DNA of 64,000 nt from Orrella marina (GCF_003058465.1 NZ_CP028901.1:1116001-1180000), one strand, 5' to 3'. Shown: positions 54,375-63,556, numbered from the stretch's first letter. Program-made: numbers and translations. Notes: generated by a model from the sequence alone, not told the origin.

Positions 54375-55835
54375 TTACCCGAACAGACCGTGCAGATACC
54401 ACAGCAGACCCTCACGGGTGCGCTCGCGATAGATCCAGTAATGCCGAGCCTGTGGATCACATGCCACAAAATAGTCCCGCTGCACAGGCTGATGATCCCA
54501 CCATCCGGTTTCCACCCGATATGGGCCGTACAGGAGCTGCAAAGGCCCTCCGTTGCGCCAGGGGCGATCGTCCCGTATCGAAAGCGCTTGCGGTGCGTGC
54601 AAAAGCCAGGATGGACTGTGGTGCTCGCTGACAACCGTTGCGGGCGCACGCCCTGAAACGTCTGACGACACGCTATCCATATCAGACCGGCTGATCCGGG
54701 CGGTGGTATCTGCACGACACCAGTGGTTGGCGCGTTCAGGCCGATAGTCTGGCCGAGGGGCAACGATACGGATGGCATCGTCGCCGAGTCGGGTTCGCAG
54801 CGTATCAAGTGTCCTGCGAAGATCCTGTTGCCGAGTCAGGTCATCGGCGAACAGGCTCGGGTTGTGCAACTGACGCGGCTCGACGGTATGACTCAGAACC
54901 ATCAGATCCGTGACGGGCGCTGGCAACTGCCAGGCCTGCAATCTGACATCAAGCAGGTAAGCCAGATGCTCAAAGTGCCAGCCAGGCTCGGCCATCGCCA
55001 GTCGTAAACGGCTAGGTGGCTGACGTTTGCGCCGTCCGGCATGAAACAGTCGTACTTCCCAGACACTCGCCGCCCAGTGATGCTGTTGCAACCACTGACA
55101 CATCTGCTGCAGTAACGGGTGCAGACGGACCTGCAGCAACCCTGCGTGCTGGACGGGCTCGTCCAGACTGCGGCGCACCACAAAGTGCTCGGGCATCTCG
55201 CAACTGCGATACGGCCAGACGGCGAGGGCATCGACCTGATCCAGGGCCGCAAGAACACCAACCTCGGTCCGTGCCTGCAACTGGGCTCGGGGTAGTCTGC
55301 GCAAGGCGCCAATTGAAGTGCAGCCGATTCCCTGAAACCACTTCAGGTAGGGCTTGCAGACCGGCAACCTGGAAACGGGCAGGGCATCGGTCAGCTGGCG
55401 CAGCCGTCCGAGTGAAAGCGCGTAATACCATTGCTGCCAGTGCTGAAACGGCTCAACCCTGGTGGCTTTGACGTGTGACTGTGCCAGCAGCCACGCCCCC
55501 ATGGCACTGATGCTGATGCTCACCGTGATCGGCCCGCAAGCCACCTGTGCACTGGATGCTGTCCGGGCAGCAGGCACCTCATCAACCGTGTCACCATGAA
55601 GAGGATCACTGACAACGCCACTGAAAGCGCCACCGAGTTCCTGCATCAGAGTACGTCGCAGTTCGGCTCGCAAGCTGCGCAAACCGCCAAACAACCGCAC
55701 ACTGGCGGTGACATCCATGAGTAGCGTATCGCGATCATGCCAGACACACTGTGACGTCACATCCAGCGCAATCCGCGTCAGTGTCGTGCGCACGGACTCA
55801 GGACAGATCGGCGGGCGAATGGCAATCCAGAACAT
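54375..55835 (-). CDS. imuB: ImuB, Y-family polymerase-like mutasome hub, with shortened N-terminal region
   Basis: A 486-aa Y-family-like protein without polymerase activity; family members bridge ImuA, DnaE2 and the beta clamp. Seen: TLLMDVTASVRLFGG, GAWLLAQSHVKATRV and WFQGIGCTSIGALRRLPRAQLQART (helix-hairpin-helix). The little-finger-like part includes LDEPVQHAGLL. The C-terminus has GPLQLLYGPYRVETGWWD and RDYFVACDPQARHYWIYRER. Relative to the family as I remember it, about 65-70 residues between MFWIAIRPP and RIALDVTSQ are missing, and ~30 residues are inserted before GAWLLAQ. ATG 55835 lies 6 bp after imuA. Confidence 0.92.
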   Translation of the reverse strand: MFWIAIRPPICPESVRTTLTRIALDVTSQCVWHDRDTLLMDVTASVRLFGGLRSLRAELRRTLMQELGGAFSGVVSDPLHGDTVDEVPAARTASSAQVACGPITVSISISAMGAWLLAQSHVKATRVEPFQHWQQWYYALSLGRLRQLTDALPVSRLPVCKPYLKWFQGIGCTSIGALRRLPRAQLQARTEVGVLAALDQVDALAVWPYRSCEMPEHFVVRRSLDEPVQHAGLLQVRLHPLLQQMCQWLQQHHWAASVWEVRLFHAGRRKRQPPSRLRLAMAEPGWHFEHLAYLLDVRLQAWQLPAPVTDLMVLSHTVEPRQLHNPSLFADDLTRQQDLRRTLDTLRTRLGDDAIRIVAPRPDYRPERANHWCRADTTARISRSDMDSVSSDVSGRAPATVVSEHHSPSWLLHAPQALSIRDDRPWRNGGPLQLLYGPYRVETGWWDHQPVQRDYFVACDPQARHYWIYRERTREGLLWYLHGLFG

Positions 55836-55841
55836 ATGCAA

Positions 55842-56597
55842 TCACACCACCTGACTGCGTTCGACAGCACGCAATCCCGCTCGTGCAGACCGGCGATCCG
55901 GGACGTCACACACCGTTTGCGGGTTCGATCGAGCGCCGGTCTCGGCAGACGGGCTGCTGTCAGTGGTACACATGGTCGACACAGAGCCCGGTTCGCCTCT
56001 GAGTGAAATATCGTGTGCCGGCTTGGGCCCTCGAGACTTGAGCAGTCGCAAAGACGGGCCTTGTGCTGAGTCTGCAATCAGTTCCAGGCGCAGCACCGCC
56101 GGTGAAAACAGACTGGCGCTGTCACGTGGACGAAACATCACGAACAGGGTGTCGCTCGCCTGTGCGCTCAGATGCAGACGTCTGAGCAACCGGGCATCGA
56201 TGGGATCTGCCCAGCACAACAGGGCGGCAGCACACTGGCTACGCAGAATCTGCTCAGCACTCCACCAGGCATCATGCAGCCCGGCGGGCTGAATCCACCA
56301 GAGCCGGTGCAGGTCGATCTGCCACTGCTGCCAGGCCTGCATGTTGGGGATCAGAGGAGGGCGCAATAAAACAATCGGGCACTTGCCAGACAGAGCCAGC
56401 ATGGCCGGCACCAGCAGACTCAGCTCACCACAGCCTGGGCGGTCAGTCAGAATCTCGATCAGCTGTCCAAGCGGCCAGCCCTCATCGGGCAGCCATGCAG
56501 ACAGCGCAGCGTGTCCGGCTGGCACAGTTGCAACAGTTGCATGTGCCCGGTCGCTAGCCCGCCAGACATCACGGTGAAGATCAGCACTCTGGAGCAT
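55842..56597 (-). CDS. imuA: ImuA, RecA-like mutasome protein
   Basis: A 251-aa first gene of the mutasome operon. AALSAWLPDEGWPLGQLIEIL and the degenerate nucleotide-binding-loop region GCGELSLLVPAMLAL match the SulA/RecA-like ImuA family. IVLLRPPLIPNMQAWQQWQIDLHRLWWI and SAEQILRSQCAAALLCW follow. The last ~65 residues are polar and variable. AAGGA five bases upstream supports ATG 56597. ImuA modulates RecA during damage-induced mutagenesis. A promoter with LexA-like boxes lies about 300 bp upstream. Confidence 0.92.
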   Translation of the reverse strand: MLQSADLHRDVWRASDRAHATVATVPAGHAALSAWLPDEGWPLGQLIEILTDRPGCGELSLLVPAMLALSGKCPIVLLRPPLIPNMQAWQQWQIDLHRLWWIQPAGLHDAWWSAEQILRSQCAAALLCWADPIDARLLRRLHLSAQASDTLFVMFRPRDSASLFSPAVLRLELIADSAQGPSLRLLKSRGPKPAHDISLRGEPGSVSTMCTTDSSPSAETGARSNPQTVCDVPDRRSARAGLRAVERSQVV

Positions 56598-56891
56598 GGT
56601 TGTCCTTGTTTATCAGGGAACACCAGTCGCCTTGTGGCATCGTTGACACGTGTGCTTGCGCATGCACGGTTCAAGGCGGGAGGTGTCCGGGGTTGTGACC
56701 GGGCTCAGTCAGGTTGCACTCGATCCGGCTGAAACTCGTTGAATACACGTTGAATCCGAGTAACCGATTCAGATTGACTGAACCAGCCTGAACAAGGCTG
56801 AACGAATCTGGACCAGCCAGCTGCATAAACAGGACTCTCCAGGCCAGACTTGTCGTCTCAGCAACCTGAACACGATCTGATCAAAAAGTAT

Positions 56892-56935
56892 CTGATTAAA
56901 AAATCAGTATATGTGTAAATATACAGCATTTTGAA
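56892..56935 (-). promoter_or_regulatory. Putative imuA promoter with LexA-like boxes
   Basis: On the minus strand: -35 TTCAAA (56935-56930), 18-base spacer, -10 TATACT (56911-56906). CTGTATATTTACACAT (56926-56911) overlaps the spacer and matches CTGT-N8-ACAG at seven of eight positions. The palindrome-like CTGATTTTTTAATCAG (56907-56892) begins inside the -10 and covers the expected transcription start. Both have the CTG-N10-CAG/CAT spacing of LexA sites, consistent with known SOS control of imuA operons. Confidence 0.6.
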
Positions 56936-57316
56936 ATGTGCTGGAGAACCACCAGATCAGATACCCGATGGGCCGCTGCGCAGTCTGCATGAGATCTCTC
57001 CTAATCAATGTCGGGTCAAAATCCGGTCAGATCGCACCGGTCTGGACCACGGCACTCAACACAGCCCAGGCGGCCTGATCGTAGGGCGAGGCAGGGTTTT
57101 TGAAGGAGATACCTGGGGGATTGGTCAAAGAGATGTCAGACAAAAATCGCGTCAAATGTCAGGGCAGGGGCAAGGGTCACTGCAAGACTCACCGTCCGGG
57201 TCCGTGCAAGAATGAAAACCAGTACCAGAGTCGACAGGAGGATGGCGACAGCAAGGCAAGCCACTATCCAGACAGGCAGGCAAGCCAACACGCACAGCAA
57301 CCAGAAAATCAACCGG

Positions 57317-57361
57317 CAAGTGCTGGCTAACCAAGTGTTGGCTAACCAAGTGCTGGCTAAC
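57317..57361. repeat. Three tandem copies of a 15-bp repeat
   Basis: CAAGTGCTGGCTAAC at 57317-57331, CAAGTGTTGGCTAAC at 57332-57346, and CAAGTGCTGGCTAAC at 57347-57361. The last copy ends 15 bp before the TATAAT of the exonuclease promoter, so copy number would change the -35 neighbourhood. Confidence 0.9.
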
Positions 57362-57376
57362 TGATTATTTGCCAAA

Positions 57377-57398
57377 TATAATCTGATTTTAAAATCAG
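57377..57398 (+). promoter_or_regulatory. Putative promoter and operator of the exonuclease-ligase-helicase operon
   Basis: A consensus -10 TATAAT (57377-57382) is immediately followed by the perfect palindrome CTGATTTTAAAATCAG (57383-57398), which would lie over the transcription start. No good -35 is seen (TGGCTA at 17-base spacing). The palindrome has CTG-N10-CAG spacing and matches the imuA-side element at 14 of 16 positions. Confidence 0.55.
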
Positions 57399-57744
57399 TA
57401 CTGATAATGCAACCCCCCCTGATAATCCCTTGGGGGACCCATTGGCAGTCATATCCGTTTTGCCCGTCGCCAGCCTGTCCGTATTCGTAGCATCGACCTC
57501 CACAGGAGAACTTGAACAATCTGTACCTGAACAACCGGCAACTTAGCAAAAATACACCCGACAAAATGTTGACATGCAAAACCGCAATTTCTGGCAAGGC
57601 GGGTTCCGGAGTGCACGCATCACCCATTCCGTATACCCGGCAAAAACACCAGACACGCCACGCTGAAACAGACATTTCCCCAGTTTGGCCAAACCCCAGG
57701 AGACCTTCATCACGCCAGCCAGACAGCCTCACAGGACGCATCAA

Positions 57745-58809
57745 ATGGCGCCGGGAATGGATCTGGTAATCGCCCGGCCTGAAGGGCTGTACTGCCGGCC
57801 AGGTGACTTTTACATCGACCCCTGGCGACCAGTCGAACGTGCAGTCATCACCCACGGCCATGCCGATCATGCACGCACCGGACATGCACACTATCTGGCA
57901 ACTGCCAGCAGTGCGAGCATCCTGCGGACCCGGCTCGGCGCCATCCGGCTACATACTTTGCCCTACGGACAAGCCATTGAGCACAATGGCGTCAGGATCA
58001 GCCTGCATCCGGCGGGTCATGTGCTCGGGTCGGCACAGGTCCGACTGGAGTACCGGGGCGAAGTGTGGGTGCTGTCGGGCGACTATAAACTCGATCATGA
58101 CCCGACTTGCGCCGCGTTTGAACCTGTTCGGTGCCACACGTTTGTAACTGAATCGACCTTCGGGTTACCGGTCTATCGCTGGCAGGATCCGGCATTCACC
58201 ATGCAACAGATCAACCAGTGGTGGCAACACAATGCGCGGCACAATCAGACCAGCCTGCTCTATGCTTATTCACTCGGAAAGGGCCAGCGCATTCTGGCCG
58301 GACTTGAGTCCGGCATCGGACCGATCGTGACCCACAGGGCATTTGACGCGCTGAACCAGGTGTATCGGAATGAGGGGATCACGCTACCCGAAACCCGGCA
58401 TATCGAGGATCTCGATACACAAAGCCTGCGTGGCGCGCTGGTGCTTGCGCCACCATCAGCCGTCATACAAAGCGCAGCACCAGACTCGGCAACAAGCTCG
58501 GCAACCGCTGGCCGCAGCCGGCAACCCTCCTCAAAGTCCTGGGCCGCACGCCTTGGTGCATTCAGCGATGCGATGGCGAGCGGCTGGATGCAGATTCGCG
58601 GCACACGTCGCCGGCGCGCACTGGACCGGGGATTCGTCATGTCCGATCACGCAGACTGGCCCAGCCTTGTCAAGGCGATTGAAGCCACTGACGCTCAACG
58701 TGTGATCGTGACCCACGGCAGTGCATCAGTGCTGATCCGCTGGCTCAACGAGAATGGCTGGCAAGCCCAGCGATTCGAAACTGAATACGGCCAGGAGGAT
58801 GACACATGA
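57745..58809 (+). CDS. Ligase-associated DNA exonuclease (MBL-fold, beta-CASP type)
   Basis: A 354-aa metallo-beta-lactamase-fold nuclease. The metal motif VITHGHADHAR (H37, H39, D41, H42) is followed by HPAGHVLGSAQVRLEYRGEVWVLSGDYK, TFVTESTFGLPVYRW, and the C-terminal FVMSDHADWPSLVKAIEATDAQRVIVTHG. ATG 57745 is chosen with AGGA nearby; ATG 57757 is possible. It is the first gene of the set exonuclease-ligase-helicase-phosphoesterase known as the ligase-associated DNA damage response cluster, and overlaps the ligase start by 4 bp. Probably processes DNA ends. Confidence 0.92.
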   Translation: MAPGMDLVIARPEGLYCRPGDFYIDPWRPVERAVITHGHADHARTGHAHYLATASSASILRTRLGAIRLHTLPYGQAIEHNGVRISLHPAGHVLGSAQVRLEYRGEVWVLSGDYKLDHDPTCAAFEPVRCHTFVTESTFGLPVYRWQDPAFTMQQINQWWQHNARHNQTSLLYAYSLGKGQRILAGLESGIGPIVTHRAFDALNQVYRNEGITLPETRHIEDLDTQSLRGALVLAPPSAVIQSAAPDSATSSATAGRSRQPSSKSWAARLGAFSDAMASGWMQIRGTRRRRALDRGFVMSDHADWPSLVKAIEATDAQRVIVTHGSASVLIRWLNENGWQAQRFETEYGQEDDT

Positions 58810-60605
58810 GGCGGTTTGCACAACTGTATCAGGCGCTCGACAGCACCACCTCAACGCAGCGCAAGATACAGGCCATCGTTGCCTATCTGGAGCAGACACC
58901 GGCCGCGGATGCCGCCTGGGCGATCTACTTTCTGGGGGCGGGCAAGCTGCGCCGACGGGTGAACACGACCGTCTTGCGTGAGTTGGCCATCAAACGTAGC
59001 GGGCTGGCTCCCTGGCTATTCGAAGAGTGTTATCAATCCGTGGGTGATCTGGCCGAAACAGTTTCCCTGCTATGGCCAGAAAAGGACACCGGGCGCAACG
59101 AGAACCTTGCCCAGTGGATCGAAGCCCATCTACTCGCCGCGACACCATCTGCCAGAACGGCCACTGCAGCATGTTCTATCTCAGGTTCTGCCCCAGAGAC
59201 GCGACTAACGCCTGCCGCTGCAGAGGAAAATCCTGAGCAGACGCGTCAGGCCATGCTGGAGCACGCACTGTCTGGCTGGGATAGTGCCACCCGTTTTGTG
59301 AGTCTCAAGTTACTGACTGGAGGATTGCGAGTCGGCGTCTCACGCCAGACTGTCGTGCGGGCACTGGCCGGACTATGCGGACTCGAGACCACACAGGTGG
59401 CACAAAGAATGACGGGATACCTCAGCAACAACGGCTCGGCCAGTGGTAAACCAGTCTGGCCCAGTGCCAGTCGCTACGAGATGCTGCTCAGTACGCACGC
59501 CAGCGACGTCAGTGAACTGACATCAGGGCAACCTTATCCGTTCTTTCTGGCGCATCCCTGGCCAGTCAAGAAAGATGAGTCCGTCCAGACACAACTCGGT
59601 CCACCGGAAAACTGGTGGGCGGAATGGAAGTGGGATGGTATCCGTGCCCAGATCATACGCCGGCGTGGTGAGGTGTGGGTGTGGTCGCGTGGCGAAGAAC
59701 TCATCAGCGAGCAGTTCCCGGAAGTCTGTGAATACGCCCGAAAACTGCCCGAAGGCACGGTCATTGATGGTGAACTGCTGGTATGGCCGTCGGAGCAGGA
59801 CCGGCCACAGCCCTTTGCCGCGTTGCAACGACGACTTGGCCGGCGCCAGGTCAGTGCCCGCCTGATGCGCGAACTCCCGGTCACGGTGATGGCCTATGAC
59901 CTGCTGGAGTCTGAAGGCCAGGACTGGCGCAGTCAGCCTTTGCTGGCGCGCAAAGCCAGACTTGAGGAGGTGATCCTGCATTGTTGCGCTGAACCGGCAG
60001 ACCGGCAGGCAAACACACAGAGAACAGGGCCATGGCATGAACCATGGCGTCTATCGGCGCAGATCGCGCTTGCTGACTGGTCAGAACTCGAACCATGGCA
60101 ATCCAGAGCACGTGATCTGGGCGTGGAAGGGCTGATGCTCAAGGCAGCCCAGGGACACTACGGCATGGGACGCACGCGCGCCAGTGGTCCCTGGTACAAG
60201 TTCAAGTGCGATCCGATGACCGTGGATGCTGTCCTGATCTATGCCCAGCGCGGTCATGGCCGGCGTGCCGGTCTTTACACCGACTACACCTTCGGCGTCT
60301 GGAGCGCTCCGCCAGGTGATCCGCAACGGACACTGATACCCGTCACCAAAGCCTACTCCGGACTCAATGACGCCGAGATCCGTGAGGTAGACGCCATCAT
60401 CAAGAAGTCGACCCAGCAATCGTTTGGTCCGGTACGCAAGGTGGATCCGGCTCTGGTTTTCGAGATCGGATTTGAAGGAATTGCGGCAAGCGCACGCCAC
60501 AAGAGCGGTGTGGCCCTGCGGTTTTCCAGGATGTTGCGCTGGAGAAAAGACAAGCCTGCAAGCGAAGCCGACAGCATCTTCACGCTCAGAGCCCTCATGC
60601 CATGA
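58806..60605 (+). CDS. ATP-dependent DNA ligase
   Basis: A 599-aa ligase. The N-terminal helical DNA-binding domain (about 1-235) has KLRRRVNTTVLRELA and TGGLRVGVSRQTVVRALA. The nucleotidyltransferase motif I EWKWDGIRAQ has the adenylated K275. Other motifs: WSRGEELISEQFP (III), VIDGELLVW (IIIa), EGLMLKAAQGHYGMGR (IV), and WYKFKCDP (V). The OB domain ends with GLNDAEIREVDAIIKK. A Thr/Ala/Ser-rich insert occurs near 110-145. Overlaps both neighbours by four bases. Adenylates and seals nicks, presumably with the companion nuclease and helicase. Confidence 0.95.
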   Translation: MRRFAQLYQALDSTTSTQRKIQAIVAYLEQTPAADAAWAIYFLGAGKLRRRVNTTVLRELAIKRSGLAPWLFEECYQSVGDLAETVSLLWPEKDTGRNENLAQWIEAHLLAATPSARTATAACSISGSAPETRLTPAAAEENPEQTRQAMLEHALSGWDSATRFVSLKLLTGGLRVGVSRQTVVRALAGLCGLETTQVAQRMTGYLSNNGSASGKPVWPSASRYEMLLSTHASDVSELTSGQPYPFFLAHPWPVKKDESVQTQLGPPENWWAEWKWDGIRAQIIRRRGEVWVWSRGEELISEQFPEVCEYARKLPEGTVIDGELLVWPSEQDRPQPFAALQRRLGRRQVSARLMRELPVTVMAYDLLESEGQDWRSQPLLARKARLEEVILHCCAEPADRQANTQRTGPWHEPWRLSAQIALADWSELEPWQSRARDLGVEGLMLKAAQGHYGMGRTRASGPWYKFKCDPMTVDAVLIYAQRGHGRRAGLYTDYTFGVWSAPPGDPQRTLIPVTKAYSGLNDAEIREVDAIIKKSTQQSFGPVRKVDPALVFEIGFEGIAASARHKSGVALRFSRMLRWRKDKPASEADSIFTLRALMP

Positions 60606-63556
60606 CATCAGCCGCGACGCTTGAACACACAGCATTGCAAGCCAGGATGCCACCACCCCAGAGATATCTGACACCTTTGCAGGCCCGAATCGAGCAGTGG
60701 TTTGCCGATCGCGGACATCAGCCCTTCGGGTTCCAGCGAGAGGTGTGGCAAGCCATGCTCAAGGCACGCAGCGGACTGCTGCACGCGGGCACTGGTTCGG
60801 GCAAGACGCTTGCTTGCTGGCTTGGAGCTTTGCAGGTTTGCGAACGGCAGGAAGCGTCGATCAGGACAGGGAAGGGGGCAAGAAAGCAGACAGAACGCTC
60901 GGCAGAACTCAAAGTGCTTTGGATCACCCCGATGCGTGCACTGGCTCAGGATAGTTTTCGGGCATTGCAGTCCAGTGCGGCGGATCTTTGCCCGGACTGG
61001 ACCGTCCAGACTCGAACCGGGGACACGCAGGCATCGGTACGAACCAGACAAGCCAAAGCCTGGCCAGATGCGCTGGTGACCACCCCGGAAAGTCTCTCGC
61101 TCATGCTGACACAAGCGAATGCGCAGACGCGTCTGTCGCGTATCGCGGTGGTGATCGTCGATGAGTGGCATGAATTGGTGGGCAGCAAACGCGGCGTTCA
61201 GGTGCAGCTTGCGCTGGCCAGGCTGACCCGCTGGAACCCGAAACTGCTGGTGTGGGGCATGTCAGCCACACTAGGCAATCTGGAGCATGCGCTTGAAGCG
61301 CTGCTACCTGATGCCATTGCAAGCACCAACAGCACAACTGACACCGCTGGCCGGTCTTGTCTGATCAGCGCCCCAGGTTTCCAGACTGCTCGCACATCAC
61401 GATCCACAAGAGCGACAAGCTCTACAGGACGGACAATCGATTCAAACTGTTCAAAAACGCCCATCATTGATGTGATGTTGCCAGCCAGTTTGCCGCGGTT
61501 TGCGTGGTCCGGACAGATGGGGTATGCGATGGCTGGCGTTCTCGCGCAGCGCATCCGTGCAGCAACCAGTTCGCTGGTGTTTGTCAACACCCGAGCCCAG
61601 ACCGAGCGCTGGTATCAAGCGCTCCTGGAGGCCGACCCGTCACTGGCAGGTCTCATCGCTTTGCATCACGGGTCGCTCGATGCCAGTGTGCGCCAGTGGG
61701 TCGAACAGGGTATCCGCAATGGATCACTCAAGGCGGTGGTCTGCACCTCGAGTCTGGACCTGGGTGTGGATTTTACGGCCGTCGAACAGGTGTTTCAGAT
61801 TGGCTCATGCAAAGGCGTGGCCCGCCTTTTACAGCGCGCGGGCCGCAGCGGTCACTCGCCAGACGGTCAGCCCAGAATCGGACTGGTACCCACCCATGCA
61901 CTTGAAGCACTCGAGGCGGTTGCAGCGCACGATGCCGTACAGGCGTACGCCATTGAAGCGCGCCAAAGCCCGCTGGCACCAATGGATGTGATGGTGCAGC
62001 ATCTCGTAACCGTTGGGCTGGGTGGCGGGTTTGAACCGCAAGCACTATATGACGAGATTCGCCAGACCTGGGCTTACCGGCATCTGGACAAGCAGGCCTG
62101 GGCGTGGGCGCTGGCGTTTGTCACCACCGGAGGAGAATCGCTTGGTGCCTATCCCGATTATCAGCGAGTCGTGCGAGGCGTGCGAGGCGTGAGGGATGTG
62201 CCGGATGTTTCGGATGTACCCTCCAGCACACAAACCGGTCTGCAGACGCTATGGCGAGTCACTGATCGACGACTGGCCTTGCGCCATCGACTGAACATCG
62301 GCACGATCGTCTCAGACGCCATGATGCAGATACGCTTCTGGACCCGCAAGGCAGGCGGTGCGGCACTGGGCCAGATAGAAGAAGGGTTTGTGGCAAGGCT
62401 CAAGCCAGGAGAATGTTTTGTGTTTGGGGGACGGGTTTTCGAGCTTGTCCGGGTGCAGGACATGACCGTCTACGTTCGGCGGGTCCAGGCTAGCCGCGCA
62501 GCCATGCCTCGCTGGGAGGGTGGCAGCATGCCGCTCTCCGGGGAGTTGTCTCAGGCCATGGCCAGGCGCCTTGCGCAATACGCTGACCTGAACAGAGAGC
62601 ATCAGACTGACAATCATCATACTGACGTCCATGCAGACGAACCCGGCACGACTGAGCCAGAGGCCGAGCGCCACATTGTCTGCACGCCCGATCAGGCATG
62701 GCACGCGCTCAGACCGCTGCTGGCCACACAACATGAGATGACCGGGCTGCCTTCTCATGAGCGACTCCTGATTGAGCAAATGCGATCCCGGGAAGGCTGG
62801 CACTGGTTTATCTACCCCATGGCCGGGCGCCGCGTTCATCTCGCGCTGGCCAGCCTGCTCGCCTGGCGACTGGCAAAAAAGTCGCCACGAACGTTTTCGG
62901 TGTCGGTCAACGATTACGGACTTGAGTTGCTGTGTAACCAACCATTGGACGCACAGCAGCACCTGACACCTGACCTCTTTGACGAATCCCGGTTGGTGTC
63001 TGACCTGCAGGCCAGCGTCAATGCCTCGGAGCTTGCGCAGCGGCGCTTTCGGGAGATTGCACGAATTTCGGGGCTGGTGTTTCAGGGATTTCCCGGTCAG
63101 AAGAAGTCAGCGCGGCAGGTTCAGGCGTCTTCACAGCTTTTTTACAAGGTCTTTGAGGCCTACGACCCTGACAACCGTCTGTTACATCAGGCGATGCAGG
63201 AGGTGCTGACGCTGGAGTTTGATCTGCCTGGCCTGTCGTCAGTGCTCACACGCATCCGCGATCAACCATTCGTGGCCACCAGTACCAGCAAACCCACACC
63301 GTTCGGATTTGGGCTGGTTGTGCAGCGACTCAGTCAGCGGTTGTCGTCCGAGAAACTTGCAGACCGGGTCACCCGCATGTTGCGAGAAGCAGGTGCGTTA
63401 CAGGAAGTCGAGCAGATGCCTGACCACTCAGGCTCATCAGGCCCGGACAGCAATGGACACCGCCAGAGTCGATCTGGTCCATCCGGCAAGCGGCGCAGGT
63501 CGATGCGAACCAGAAAGACACCGCGCACGAAGACAATTGACCGAGTGCAAGACTGA
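60602..63556 (+). CDS. Ligase-associated DEXH-box DNA helicase (Lhr-Core type)
   Basis: A 984-aa superfamily 2 helicase. FGFQREVWQAMLKARSGLLHAGTGSGKT contains the Q region and Walker A (K68). DEWH (D187) is motif II, MSATLGN motif III, and VCTSSLDLGVDF and QRAGRSGHS motifs V and VI. The large C-terminal WH and Lhr-core domains follow. Two low-complexity inserts: Ser/Thr-rich about 238-285 between the RecA-like domains, and VRGVRGVRDVPDVSDVP about residue 525. Starts inside the ligase stop (ATGA) and ends 57 bp before pdeM. Lhr-type helicases translocate 3'-5' and act in DNA damage responses. Confidence 0.93.
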   Translation: MTSAATLEHTALQARMPPPQRYLTPLQARIEQWFADRGHQPFGFQREVWQAMLKARSGLLHAGTGSGKTLACWLGALQVCERQEASIRTGKGARKQTERSAELKVLWITPMRALAQDSFRALQSSAADLCPDWTVQTRTGDTQASVRTRQAKAWPDALVTTPESLSLMLTQANAQTRLSRIAVVIVDEWHELVGSKRGVQVQLALARLTRWNPKLLVWGMSATLGNLEHALEALLPDAIASTNSTTDTAGRSCLISAPGFQTARTSRSTRATSSTGRTIDSNCSKTPIIDVMLPASLPRFAWSGQMGYAMAGVLAQRIRAATSSLVFVNTRAQTERWYQALLEADPSLAGLIALHHGSLDASVRQWVEQGIRNGSLKAVVCTSSLDLGVDFTAVEQVFQIGSCKGVARLLQRAGRSGHSPDGQPRIGLVPTHALEALEAVAAHDAVQAYAIEARQSPLAPMDVMVQHLVTVGLGGGFEPQALYDEIRQTWAYRHLDKQAWAWALAFVTTGGESLGAYPDYQRVVRGVRGVRDVPDVSDVPSSTQTGLQTLWRVTDRRLALRHRLNIGTIVSDAMMQIRFWTRKAGGAALGQIEEGFVARLKPGECFVFGGRVFELVRVQDMTVYVRRVQASRAAMPRWEGGSMPLSGELSQAMARRLAQYADLNREHQTDNHHTDVHADEPGTTEPEAERHIVCTPDQAWHALRPLLATQHEMTGLPSHERLLIEQMRSREGWHWFIYPMAGRRVHLALASLLAWRLAKKSPRTFSVSVNDYGLELLCNQPLDAQQHLTPDLFDESRLVSDLQASVNASELAQRRFREIARISGLVFQGFPGQKKSARQVQASSQLFYKVFEAYDPDNRLLHQAMQEVLTLEFDLPGLSSVLTRIRDQPFVATSTSKPTPFGFGLVVQRLSQRLSSEKLADRVTRMLREAGALQEVEQMPDHSGSSGPDSNGHRQSRSGPSGKRRRSMRTRKTPRTKTIDRVQD

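Larger units (their letters stand above)
56598..57744. promoter_or_regulatory. Divergent control region of the two DNA-repair operons
   Basis: A 1.15-kb gap between imuA (minus) and the exonuclease gene (plus). It contains two matching 16-bp palindromes, a LexA-like site, three 15-bp tandem repeats and probable long leaders of about 300 and 350 bases on each side (all listed separately). CCCCCC...GGGGG (near 57411-57435) can form a leader hairpin. No protein-coding gene is supported inside. Confidence 0.6.

Noticed and set aside
57512-57769. A small TTG-started frame in the leader of the exonuclease operon, behind AGGAG
   Set aside because: Spacing of only three bases, a TTG start and unstructured composition; coding cannot be supported, though a leader peptide is not excluded.
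57136-57891. A 251-codon minus-strand frame in the repair-operon gap
   Set aside because: Cys/Leu-rich composition, passes through the tandem repeats and the promoter palindrome, and overlaps the exonuclease gene antisense.
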